Shown here: positions 44,962 to 53,124 of the stretch, piece by piece
Numbering within the stretch: position 1 is the stretch's first letter
Layout of the letters: every line of letters starts with the position of its first letter
Assembly: GCF_014137995.1 (NCBI RefSeq)
Contig: NZ_JACGWV010000001.1
Coordinates: forward strand, 1,984,001-2,048,000
Reading direction: 5' to 3'
DNA length: 64,000 bases
DNA from: Promicromonospora sukumoe
Lineage (GTDB): Bacteria; Actinomycetota; Actinomycetes; Actinomycetales; Cellulomonadaceae
The notes under the pieces: generated by a model
Database searches by the model: none
What the model was told of the DNA's origin: nothing
The model's input: the letters and a program-made list of their open reading frames with translations, nothing else
Translations under genes and position numbers: made by a program

Positions 44962-46878
44962 GTGGGCAACGTTGTGTCCCGTCCGGCCGACGTGCTGCGC
45001 CTCGCCGTCGTCGTCGGGGCGCTCGGGGTCGTGTTCGGCGACATCGGGACCAGCCCGATCTACACCCTCCAGACGGTCTTCAGCCCCACGGACCCGCATC
45101 CCGTCCCCGCCACCAGCGAGAACGTCCTCGGCGTGGTGTCGCTGGTCTTCTGGTCGGTGATGCTGATCGTCACCGTCACCTACGTGCTGCTGGCGATGCG
45201 CGTGGACCACGACGGCGAGGGCGGCATCATGGCCCTGATCACGCTGCTGCGCCGCTGGGCGGCCCGCGGAAGCACCCGCATCACGATGACGCTGGCCGGT
45301 CTCGGGCTGTTCGGGGCGGCGCTCTTCCTGGGCGACAGCATGATCACCCCGGCCATCTCCGTGCTCTCGGCCGTGCAGGGCATCGAGGTGGTGAACCCGT
45401 CGTTCGCGGAGTGGGTCGTCCCGCTCACGGTCGTGATCATCGTGGGCCTCTTCGCCGCGCAACGGTTCGGCACGGCGGCCGTGGGGCGGCTGTTCGGCCC
45501 CGTCATGATCACCTGGTTCACCGCGATCGCGGCCTGCGGGGTCTGGGGCGTCGCGAACGAGCCCGGCATCCTGGCGGCGCTCTCACCCACCTACGCCATC
45601 AGCTTCCTGGCCGGGCGCTTCGAGCTGGCGTTCTTCACGCTCGGCGCCGTCGTGCTGGCGGTGACCGGGGCCGAGGCCCTGTACGCGGACATGGGCCACT
45701 TCGGCCGCAGGCCGATCTCCGTCGGCTGGATCTTCCTGGTGCTCCCCGCCTGCACCCTGAGCTACCTGGGCCAGGGCGCGCTGATCCTGCAGGACCGCGC
45801 CAACCTGTCGGCGCCCTTCTTCCTGCTGGCACCCGACTGGGCGCTGATCCCGATGGTGGTCCTGGCGACCGCCGCGACCGTGATCGCGTCCCAGGCCGTC
45901 ATCACGGGCGCGTTCTCCGTGACCGCACAGGCCGCGCAGCTCGGCTACCTGCCCCGGCTCCGGATCGTGCACACCTCGCGCTCCACGTACGGGCAGATCT
46001 ACGTGCCACGCATCAACTGGCTGCTCATGGTCGCCGTGCTGGCCCTCGTGCTCACCTTCCGCAGCCCGACCTCCCTGGCCTACGCGTACGGCATGGCCGT
46101 GACCGGCACCATCACCATCACGACGATCCTGTTCTTCTACGTGGCCTGGCACACCTGGCACGTGCCCCGATGGGCCCTCGCGGCGCTCGCGGCCGTGCTG
46201 CTGACGATCGACCTGCTGTTCGTCGCCGCCAACCTCACCAAGCTCGCGCACGGCGCCTGGATCCCGCTGGTGATCGCCGTCGTCGCGTACACGGTGATGA
46301 CCACGTGGCAGCGCGGCCTGGAGGTGGTCGCCGCCCGGCGGGCGGCGATGGAGGGCTCGTTGCGCACCTTCGTCGAGGGGCTCTCGCCGCCCGACGCCGC
46401 CGTCGCGGTCGCGAGAGGCACGGCGATCTTCCTGAACCGGGGCAGGGACACCGCACCGCTGGCGCTGCGCACCCACGTGGAGCGCCACCACGTGCGGCAC
46501 GAGCGGCTCGCGGTGGTCGCGGTGGAGATCGACGTCGCTCCTTGGCGCACGGACGAGGACCGTGTGACCGTGGTGCACCTGGGCCCGGGCGACGCGGGGG
46601 TCACCCACGTCACCGTGCGGTTCGGGTACGCCGAACGGCCGGACGTCCCCACCGCCCTCGCCCGGCACGTGCCGGAGCAGACCGGCAGGCACCTCGACCT
46701 GGAGCAGGCCACCTACTACCTCTCCCGGGTCGAGATCCGGCTCGGCGACGAGCCCGCCATGCCCGCCTGGCGCAGGCGGCTGTTCGTCGCGACGTCGTAC
46801 CTCGCGGCGGACGCCGCCGAGCACTTCGGTCTGCCCCGGGACCGCACCGTGCTGCTCGGGGCGCGGATCGACATCTAG
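44962..46878 (+). CDS. kup: Kup-family potassium transporter
   Basis: 638 residues. N-terminal Kup signature ALGVVFGDIGTSPIYTLQTVF, VTYVLLAMRVDHDGEGGIMAL, about twelve membrane helices, TGAEALYADMGHFGRRPI, and a ~170-residue cytosolic C-terminal domain. It imports K+ with protons, mostly at low external potassium or acidic pH. GTG 44962 is preceded by GTCTGAGG. The gene follows the system-6 kinase closely. Confidence 0.95.
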   Translation: MGNVVSRPADVLRLAVVVGALGVVFGDIGTSPIYTLQTVFSPTDPHPVPATSENVLGVVSLVFWSVMLIVTVTYVLLAMRVDHDGEGGIMALITLLRRWAARGSTRITMTLAGLGLFGAALFLGDSMITPAISVLSAVQGIEVVNPSFAEWVVPLTVVIIVGLFAAQRFGTAAVGRLFGPVMITWFTAIAACGVWGVANEPGILAALSPTYAISFLAGRFELAFFTLGAVVLAVTGAEALYADMGHFGRRPISVGWIFLVLPACTLSYLGQGALILQDRANLSAPFFLLAPDWALIPMVVLATAATVIASQAVITGAFSVTAQAAQLGYLPRLRIVHTSRSTYGQIYVPRINWLLMVAVLALVLTFRSPTSLAYAYGMAVTGTITITTILFFYVAWHTWHVPRWALAALAAVLLTIDLLFVAANLTKLAHGAWIPLVIAVVAYTVMTTWQRGLEVVAARRAAMEGSLRTFVEGLSPPDAAVAVARGTAIFLNRGRDTAPLALRTHVERHHVRHERLAVVAVEIDVAPWRTDEDRVTVVHLGPGDAGVTHVTVRFGYAERPDVPTALARHVPEQTGRHLDLEQATYYLSRVEIRLGDEPAMPAWRRRLFVATSYLAADAAEHFGLPRDRTVLLGARIDI

Positions 46879-46982
46879 GTCGCACGGGCTGGCCCCCTCC
46901 ATCTGTGGTGTGCGCACCCGGGCGGAGAGAAACTGGCCCGACAGCACCGGTCCTCCAGGCAGATCGATGAAGGCGGTCACCG

Positions 46983-47888
46983 ATGAAGATCACCACGCCC
47001 CGTGGGGCGGTCGTCGTGGCGGTGGACGGGACCCGTCGCAGCGCGGGTGCCGTGCGGTACGCGATCGGTGAGGCTCGTGCGCGGGAGGGCGTGCTGCACG
47101 TGGTTCACGTCAGCTCCCTGCCCTATCCCGACGGAGACCTGTGGCCGGCGCAGGGGCACGACCTGGAGGACCTGATCGGGACGGGCAGAGCGATCACGAA
47201 CGCGGCCGTGAGCCAGGTCGCCTCCGTCGCCACGGACCTCGAGGTGGTGCCCGTGCACAGGGCTGGATCGCGGGTGGGGGAGCTCGTCAAGGTGGCAGCC
47301 TCCGCATCGGTGCTGGTGCTCGGGTCGGAGACCCGCGAAGGCATCGGCCACCTCTTCGTCGGGGCGACGTCCCTGGAGACCGCCGCGCGCGCCGACGTAC
47401 CGGTCGTGATCGTGCCCGCCGACTGGCAGGGCGCCGCGCTCGGTCACATCGTCGCCGGGGTCAAGGACGTGACGGGCTCCGGCGAGCTGCTCGGGTACGC
47501 CGTCGCCTCCGCCGTGGCCCGTCACGCGGAGCTCCGTGTGGTGCACGCCGTCGAGCACCAGGGCGGGCCCGGTGAGCCCGGACCCGCGCGCGGTCCCGTC
47601 GACGTGGCACGGGCCACCGGCGCGGGCCGGCTCCGGCAGGCCGTCGCCGATGCGTCCGGTGGGTCGGTGGACGTGGAGCTGACGGTCGACGAGGTCGCCG
47701 GGCGGCCCGCCGACGTGCTGGTCGCCGCGATGGCCGACGCGGACCTCCTGGTCGTCGCGCGGCACCACCGGAAGCATCCGCACCCCGCTCGCCTGGGGCA
47801 CGTCGTGCGCGTGGTGCTCGGTGCGTCCGACATCCCGGTCGTGGTGGTGCCGCCGAACGGTCGCCGGGACCCCGCGTCGTCGTCGTGA
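46983..47888 (+). CDS. Tandem universal stress protein
   Basis: 301 residues with two Usp domains. The first (about 8-145) has AVVVAVDGTRRSAGAVRYAI and SVLVLGSETREGIGHLFVGATS, close to the ATP-binding G-x2-G-x9-G-S/T pattern. The second (about 152-292) has LGHIVAGVKD and ADLLVVARHHRKHPHPARLGHVVRVVL, a degenerate nucleotide loop. It lies 104 bp after the potassium transporter gene; its specific role is unknown. Confidence 0.88.
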   Translation: MKITTPRGAVVVAVDGTRRSAGAVRYAIGEARAREGVLHVVHVSSLPYPDGDLWPAQGHDLEDLIGTGRAITNAAVSQVASVATDLEVVPVHRAGSRVGELVKVAASASVLVLGSETREGIGHLFVGATSLETAARADVPVVIVPADWQGAALGHIVAGVKDVTGSGELLGYAVASAVARHAELRVVHAVEHQGGPGEPGPARGPVDVARATGAGRLRQAVADASGGSVDVELTVDEVAGRPADVLVAAMADADLLVVARHHRKHPHPARLGHVVRVVLGASDIPVVVVPPNGRRDPASSS

Positions 47889-47918
47889 TGACTGCGGCCG
47901 CGACGAGCGCTGCCGGAC

Positions 47919-49022
47919 TCACTGCGTGGTCGTCGGTCGCCACTCCGGAGGGGTCCGAGGAAGGTGCCGGGGCGTCCAGGCGCGGCTGACCCGGCCGACG
48001 AGCTGCGGGGGAGTGGACTTCCGTGCCCAGGCGCGGAACACGAGGTACATCGCCACCAGCAGGGACAGGCGCAGGAAGGCGGCGACGTTCGCCGCCGCGG
48101 GATCGGTGCAGAACGCGGTGGCCGAGCTGTCGTTGAGCGAGTGGATCACCATCACCAGGGCGATCGCACCGACGGCGCCGGGGGTGCCTCGTCTGCCGTA
48201 GAGGTGCCAGAGCCGCCAGGCGACGGCCGTCGCGGTGCCGGTCCACAACCAGTGCAGCGGCGCGACGAGGAAGATGCGGAAGACCTGGGCCTGGACGACG
48301 GTGGCAGGCGAGGTGTCAGGCGCGCCGGTACCGCAGAAGTCAGGACCTGATGCGGTGGCCAGCTCGAAGGCGTACAGCGTGGTCTCGGTGATCGCGAAGC
48401 CGAGCCCTGACGCCAGGCCCAGGGCGATGCCCGCGCGCGGGTCGCGATACCGGCCGACGGCGAAGAACAGGAGCGGCACGAGGAGCTTGGTGCCCTCCTC
48501 GACGATGCCGACCAGCGCCGTCGTGGCGGCGATCCCCGCGGTCCGTTCGACGAACGAGTTGACGTTCGCCGCGATCAGCAGCACGGCTCCGCTGGTACTG
48601 ACGGCGACCGCGACGACCTCGACGTGCCTCGCGACGTGGTCCAGAGCGAGCTGGCGAGCCACGAAGCGGTAGAACGCCCAGCCGACGCCGGCCATGCTCA
48701 CCAGGCTGGTGGCGCCCATCACCGCGATGTCGCCCGACGACTCGTAGATCTCCGACCCGGCCGCCAGGACCGCGGTCGCCGCGAGGAGGAACCAGATCCA
48801 GCCGCCGCGGAAACGGCCTCGGAACCGGTGCCCGACCCGCACCGCGGGAGCGTCGCCGCTCACATATCCGGTCCAGGCGCGACTGTCCCAGTAGCGTTGG
48901 CGCGCCGCCTGCGGGTCCGGGAACCAGCCCGCGGCGGGTACTCCGGCTCGCGGCCGTGACCCGACGAGCGCCACCATCACGCCGGCCGCCAGAAGAACGG
49001 CGCCGAGCACGCTGAGTGCCAT
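47919..49022 (-). CDS. DUF2510-PrsW family intramembrane protease-like protein
   Basis: 367 residues. N-terminal hydrophobic helix, then a DUF2510 motif (AGWFPDPQAARQRYWDSRAWTGYV), a second membrane segment, and a PrsW-type domain with about eight helices: GIVEEGTKLL (the conserved EE...K), GLGFAITET, FLVAPLHWLWTG and VIHSLNDSS, which supply the Glu and His residues thought to bind metal in this family. Founding member PrsW cleaves an anti-sigma factor in Bacillus; no anti-sigma gene lies beside this one. Substrate unknown. Confidence 0.88.
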   Translation of the reverse strand: MALSVLGAVLLAAGVMVALVGSRPRAGVPAAGWFPDPQAARQRYWDSRAWTGYVSGDAPAVRVGHRFRGRFRGGWIWFLLAATAVLAAGSEIYESSGDIAVMGATSLVSMAGVGWAFYRFVARQLALDHVARHVEVVAVAVSTSGAVLLIAANVNSFVERTAGIAATTALVGIVEEGTKLLVPLLFFAVGRYRDPRAGIALGLASGLGFAITETTLYAFELATASGPDFCGTGAPDTSPATVVQAQVFRIFLVAPLHWLWTGTATAVAWRLWHLYGRRGTPGAVGAIALVMVIHSLNDSSATAFCTDPAAANVAAFLRLSLLVAMYLVFRAWARKSTPPQLVGRVSRAWTPRHLPRTPPEWRPTTTQ

Positions 49023-49079
49023 GACACGAGAGAAGCAGCCCGCGTCCGACTCCGCATCCGCGCACTCCCGGCCGACGGG

Positions 49080-49538
49080 TCAGGTGGGGGACTCCGCGGT
49101 GCGGTCCCAGTCGCGAGGTGTGAGGTCGGGCCGACGCCGCTCGTAGTCGCTCGACAGGAGCGGGGACGAGATGATCATGTCCGCGGTGGAGACGTTGCAG
49201 GCCATCGGGACGTTCCAGACGGCGCTGATCCGGAGGAGCGCCTTGACGTCGGGGTCGTGGGGCTGGGCCTCCAGCGGGTCCCAGAAGAAGATCAGCATGT
49301 CGAGGGTGCCCTCGGCGATCCGTGCGCCGATCTGCTGGTCGCCGCCGACGGGGCCGGACAGGAAACGGTGCACGGGCAGGCCGAGCTCGTACTCCAGCAT
49401 GGTCCCGGTGGTGCCCGTGGCGTACAGATGGTGCTCGGCGAGGGTGCCGCGGTTGTACTCCGCCCAGCGCAGCAGCTCGACCTTCATGTTGTCGTGGGCG
49501 ACCAGCGCGATGTGGCGTTGCTTGCGGTCCGTGTTCAT
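49080..49538 (-). CDS. mgsA: Methylglyoxal synthase
   Basis: 152 residues, the normal length for MgsA. Diagnostic segments: [10 protein letters not shown] (His and Lys of the phosphate site), [28 protein letters not shown] with the catalytic Asp, and [22 protein letters not shown]. It converts dihydroxyacetone phosphate to methylglyoxal and phosphate, bypassing lower glycolysis when phosphate is short. ATG 49538 is preferred over 49556 because GGAGG lies 6 nt upstream of it. Confidence 0.95.
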   Translation of the reverse strand: MNTDRKQRHIALVAHDNMKVELLRWAEYNRGTLAEHHLYATGTTGTMLEYELGLPVHRFLSGPVGGDQQIGARIAEGTLDMLIFFWDPLEAQPHDPDVKALLRISAVWNVPMACNVSTADMIISSPLLSSDYERRRPDLTPRDWDRTAESPT

Positions 49539-49630
49539 CGGGTGCCTCCGGGACATGTCGGGGCCGGGGCGGTCGCCCGCTCCGTGGCACGTGTCGTCTC
49601 TGCAGTATCGCGGCAGGGGTTCCGCGTGTC

Positions 49631-49669
49631 AGCGCGGGGCCGGGTCAGCGCAGGGCCGGGTCAGCGCAC
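49631..49669. repeat. 16-bp tandem repeat, about 2.5 copies
   Basis: CAGCGCGGGGCCGGGT (49631-49646) is followed by a copy with one change (49647-49662) and a partial third. Located downstream of the TetR gene and upstream of mgsA; no function assigned. Confidence 0.8.
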
Positions 49670-49689
49670 GGCGCCGCAGGAGCGCGCGT

Positions 49690-50226
49690 TCACCTCACGG
49701 TCGGTACGAGGGTCGCGAGCAGCGCGAACACGGCGCGCATGTCGGCCTGGCCCGGCGTGGGCAGCGCGGTCGCGCCGCCGATCATCAGGAGGTGCGGTAC
49801 CAGCGCGGCGGTGCGCGCGGCGGCCGGGTCGGGCAGGACGTCGTGCCACAGGCGGGTGAGGGCCTCGAGCCGTGCCGTGTCGACCCGCTCCTGGACGGTG
49901 TGCGCGGCCGGGTCGGCGAACGCCCACCCGCGGATCGCGGCCTCGAGGCGCGGGTCGAAGGAGACGTGGTCCGGCAGCCGGGTCAGCGCGTCCCGGGGAG
50001 GTAGGCCGGCGACGGCCGCCAGGGCTCGTCCCATCGCGTCCAGGGCGTCCTGCTCGTAGCGGTCCAGGATCGCCTGCCGGTAACCCTCGATCCCGGCGAA
50101 GTGGTGATGGAAGGAGCCCTTCGTCAGCCCCAGCCGCCCGGCGATCTTGTCGATCCGTAGGCCCGCGGTGCCCTGCTCGGCGAGAACGACCAGGCCTTCG
50201 TCGATCCACTGCTCACGCGAAATCAT
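49690..50226 (-). CDS. TetR-family repressor
   Basis: 178 residues. The N-terminal helix-turn-helix reads LRIDKIAGRLGLTKGSFHHHFAGIEGYRQAI, a classic TetR domain; the C-terminal ~120 residues form a ligand-binding part with no recognisable specificity. The start is 7 bp from a perfect palindrome that lies between it and the divergent membrane-protein gene, indicating autorepression and control of that neighbour. Confidence 0.92.
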   Translation of the reverse strand: MISREQWIDEGLVVLAEQGTAGLRIDKIAGRLGLTKGSFHHHFAGIEGYRQAILDRYEQDALDAMGRALAAVAGLPPRDALTRLPDHVSFDPRLEAAIRGWAFADPAAHTVQERVDTARLEALTRLWHDVLPDPAAARTAALVPHLLMIGGATALPTPGQADMRAVFALLATLVPTVR

Positions 50227-50232
50227 CTATGT

Positions 50233-50257
50233 AACATACCATGCCGCATGGTATGTT
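50233..50257. promoter_or_regulatory. Palindromic TetR operator
   Basis: AACATACCATG (50233-50243), a 3-bp spacer and CATGGTATGTT (50247-50257): 11-bp perfect arms centred between the two divergent starts, AT-rich against a GC-rich background. The position and symmetry fit binding of a TetR dimer pair. Confidence 0.85.
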
Positions 50258-50263
50258 CGGCGG

Positions 50264-50623
50264 ATGGTGCTGCTTCCCGACCCCGTCTGGCCCGTCGTCG
50301 TGCTTGCCGTGATCTCGCTCGTGGACGGCGTCCTGTGCCTCAGGCCGGTCCCCTTCATCGCCCAGTGCTTCGAGGACGTCGGCTTTCCGCGCAGGTACTG
50401 GTGGGTGGCGTCGCCGATCAAGTTCGCGGCGGCCGCCGGCCTGGTCGCCGGTATCTGGGTCCCAGGACTGGGCGTGCTGACCGTCGCCTGCCTGGTGCTG
50501 TACTTCGTCGTCGCGATCGCCATGCACGTCCGGGCGCGCGACTTCGGCCGGAACCTGTTCCTCAACGCCACGGGGATGCTCGTCGTCTGCGTCGCGACGC
50601 TCGTGTTCAGCTTCCTCGTGTGA
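50264..50623 (+). CDS. DoxX-like small membrane protein
   Basis: 119 residues with four hydrophobic helices and the segment CFEDVGFPRRYWWVASPIKFAAAAGLVAGIWVPGLG, resembling DoxX-like proteins that TetR regulators often control. ATG 50264 is chosen because it follows GTATGTTCGGCGG and stays clear of the operator. The exact function is unknown; DoxX relatives are linked to redox or oxidative stress. Likely de-repressed when the divergent TetR binds its ligand. Confidence 0.78.
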   Translation: MVLLPDPVWPVVVLAVISLVDGVLCLRPVPFIAQCFEDVGFPRRYWWVASPIKFAAAAGLVAGIWVPGLGVLTVACLVLYFVVAIAMHVRARDFGRNLFLNATGMLVVCVATLVFSFLV

Positions 50624-50740
50624 CGGGGGCCGGCGGCGGCGAGCAGCCGGGGTGGCGCCCTCGGCGTCGTGGTCGAGCGGGATTTCACCTCAGGCCGCGT
50701 ACGCTGATCCGGAGGTCTTTGTCCGGATCTGGAGGCGCGG

Positions 50741-51457
50741 ATGGCAGCAGTGGAGGACAGGGTCGCGGTCGGTGCACCTGGGGTCGGAGCCGGTACGGAG
50801 CGGGTCCTGGTGGTCGCCTCCGACGAGGAGCTGCTCGATCTGCTCCGCACGACTCTCGGCCTTGCGGGTTACGACGTGGAGCATGCGAGCACCGGACCGG
50901 AGGCGGTCGACCGGGCACGAACGACGCCGTTCGACCTCCTGGTCGTCGACACCGGCCTGCCCGGCCTGCGGCACATTCCTCGGTGGGCACCCCAGGAGCG
51001 TGAGATGCCCGTCCTCTTCCTGGCCTCGGGCGGCCAGGTCGACATGGTGGCGTCCGAGGTGGGATTCAGCGGCGACGACTACCTGAGCAAGCCGCTGCGG
51101 GTCGGGGACCTGCTGGCCCGCGTGCGGCTGTTGTTGCGTGGTGCCCCTGGTGTGGGTCGGCACAAAGTTCTCGCACAGGGCGAGCTCCGGCTCGACGAGG
51201 CCACCTGCCGGGCGTGGCGTGGTGAGCGCGAGCTGGGTCTGGGCCCGGCGGAGTACCGCCTGCTGCGCGCGCTGCTGACCCGCGCCGGGACGGTCCTGTC
51301 GAAGGAGCAGATCGCGCACCGGGTGTGGGGCGAGGTCCGGGACGACAACGCGATCGAGCGGCTGGTCTCGCGTCTGCGCGGGAAGGTCGACCGCGAGTCG
51401 CCGGCGCTGATCCGTACCCAGCGCGGGTTCGGCTACTCGCTGGGCGTCGGGGACTGA
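50741..51457 (+). CDS. Orphan OmpR-like response regulator with an altered acidic pocket
   Basis: 238 residues with a ~20-residue N-terminal extension. In the receiver, the usual VLVVDDE reads VLVVASDEE, so the acidic pair that binds Mg is replaced by Ala-Ser; the acceptor-equivalent D70 (LVVDTGLPG) and Lys in YLSKPL remain. The winged helix is normal (LGPAEYRLLRALLTRAGT, IERLVSRLRGKV). No kinase gene is adjacent. It may act without phosphorylation. Confidence 0.88.
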   Translation: MAAVEDRVAVGAPGVGAGTERVLVVASDEELLDLLRTTLGLAGYDVEHASTGPEAVDRARTTPFDLLVVDTGLPGLRHIPRWAPQEREMPVLFLASGGQVDMVASEVGFSGDDYLSKPLRVGDLLARVRLLLRGAPGVGRHKVLAQGELRLDEATCRAWRGERELGLGPAEYRLLRALLTRAGTVLSKEQIAHRVWGEVRDDNAIERLVSRLRGKVDRESPALIRTQRGFGYSLGVGD

Positions 51458-51616
51458 GCAGGGGCTCGAGCGGTCGGCAGACATGGCCGTCGTGCGGGTG
51501 AGACGTGAAGGGTTGCGCCGGCACCGCAGCCGTCAGGTTGGTGTCAGGTTCGCGTCCGGTCGAGGTCAGTCCTGGTTGGTGGGATCGGTGTACCCGACAC
51601 CCCCAGGAGGCCGACC

Positions 51617-52858
51617 ATGACCGACACCACGCTCAGCGACGCGGACCGAGCACCTGACGTCGTCGACTACCCGACCCCGCGCGATCCCCGCTGCCCGTTC
51701 GCCCAGCCGGCGGACGTCCTCGCGACGACCGGGTCCGACCGGATGGCGCGGGCCCGGATCTGGGACGGTTCGACGCCGTGGCTGGTGACTAAGTACGCCG
51801 ACCAGCACGCGCTGCTGACCGACCCGCGGCTCTCGATCGACGAGAAGCGCGAGGGCTACCCGCACATGACCCGCGGCCGCAGCGTGTCCGCCCAGCACAC
51901 GCCACCGCTGATCACCAACACGGACGCTCCTGAGCACACCCGGATGCGCCGCACGGTGAACCTGCCGTTCACGGTGAAGCGGATCGAGGCCATGCGCCCC
52001 CGGATCCAGGAGCTCGTGGACGGCCTGCTCGACGAGATGCTGGCCGGTTCCGGGCCGGTCGACCTGGTGCAGGCGTTCGCGCTGCCGGTGCCGACGATCG
52101 TGATCACCGAGATGCTCGGCATGGACTACGGCAACCGGGAGGACTTCCAGCACGCCAGCCACACCCTGGTCAGCCACGACGCCACCGACGAGGAGCACGC
52201 GGCTGCCGGGGCCGTCCTGGGTGGCCACGTCGCGGCGGCGATGGAGGCCAAGATGGCGCAGCCCGCGGACGACGTCATGTCCGAGCTCGCCGCACGCGTG
52301 CAGGCGGGGGAGATGACGATGCGCGGGGCGCTGTCCATGTCCACCGCGATCCTGATCGCGGGGCACGAGACGTCGGCGAGCATGATCGCGCTGGGCACGC
52401 TGGCCCTGCTGGAGAACCCGGACCAGCTGGAGTACTTCCGCTCGATCGTGGACGACCCGAAGGCCGTGGCCGGCGCCGTCGAGGAGCTGCTGCGCTACCT
52501 CAGCATCGTGCACACCGGGGTGCGCCGGATCGCGAACGAGGACATCGAGGTGGGCGGCGACGTCATCCGCAAGGACGAGGGCGTGATCCTCGACGTGGCC
52601 GCCGCGAACTGGGACACCGCCCAGTACCCCGAGCCCGGCCGGTTGGACCTGACCCGTGCGGCCCGTTCGCACCACGCCTTCGGGTATGGCGCCCACCAGT
52701 GCCTGGGCCAGACCCTGGCACGCGTCGAGCTGCAGGAGGCCTTCCGGGCGCTGGTGCGCCGGGTCCCCACCCTGCGGCTCGCGATCCCCGCGCGGGACGT
52801 CGACTTCGCCTACGAGGGCGTGGCCTACGGGCTGCACTCCCTGCCGGTGACCTGGTGA
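51617..52858 (+). CDS. Cytochrome P450
   Basis: 413 residues, a soluble bacterial class I P450. I-helix oxygen motif AGHETSA, ExxR in EELLRY, and haem loop FGYGAHQCLGQTLAR with the Cys ligand. Sequence resembles actinobacterial CYP105/CYP107-type enzymes (ITNTDAPEHTRMRRTV). AGGAGGCCGACC precedes the ATG. It oxidises an unknown small molecule using electrons from the ferredoxin and reductase encoded next. First gene of a three-gene unit. Confidence 0.95.
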   Translation: MTDTTLSDADRAPDVVDYPTPRDPRCPFAQPADVLATTGSDRMARARIWDGSTPWLVTKYADQHALLTDPRLSIDEKREGYPHMTRGRSVSAQHTPPLITNTDAPEHTRMRRTVNLPFTVKRIEAMRPRIQELVDGLLDEMLAGSGPVDLVQAFALPVPTIVITEMLGMDYGNREDFQHASHTLVSHDATDEEHAAAGAVLGGHVAAAMEAKMAQPADDVMSELAARVQAGEMTMRGALSMSTAILIAGHETSASMIALGTLALLENPDQLEYFRSIVDDPKAVAGAVEELLRYLSIVHTGVRRIANEDIEVGGDVIRKDEGVILDVAAANWDTAQYPEPGRLDLTRAARSHHAFGYGAHQCLGQTLARVELQEAFRALVRRVPTLRLAIPARDVDFAYEGVAYGLHSLPVTW

Positions 52859-52884
52859 CCCACGGACCGGAGAGGAACGGAACC

Positions 52885-53124
52885 ATGAGCGACGAGACCC
52901 TGCTCGACGAGACATCGCACGGGACCCACCGGATCGAGCTGGACGAACCGAAGTGCGTGGCCGCGGGCCAGTGCGTCATGGTCGCGCCGGACGTGTTCGA
53001 CCAGCGCGACGAGGACGGCGTCGCCGTCATCCTCGACGAGACACCCGCGGCCGACCTGCTGGACGACGTGCGCGAGGCCGTGGCTGTCTGCCCGGCCGCC
53101 GCGCTGCGCCTGGTCGCGCTGTGA
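52885..53124 (+). CDS. 3Fe-4S ferredoxin, P450 partner
   Basis: 79 residues with three cysteines spaced C-x5-C ... C-P (CVAAGQC and AVCPAAAL), as in 3Fe-4S ferredoxins that serve actinobacterial P450s. It carries electrons from the reductase to the P450. ATG 52885 with AGAGGAACGG upstream; the stop overlaps the reductase GTG by 4 nt. Confidence 0.93.
   Translation: MSDETLLDETSHGTHRIELDEPKCVAAGQCVMVAPDVFDQRDEDGVAVILDETPAADLLDDVREAVAVCPAAALRLVAL

Noticed and set aside
49080..49556. Methylglyoxal synthase start at 49556
   Set aside because: The ATG at 49538 has a well-placed GGAGG, and the extra residues MSRRHP are not needed for the fold.
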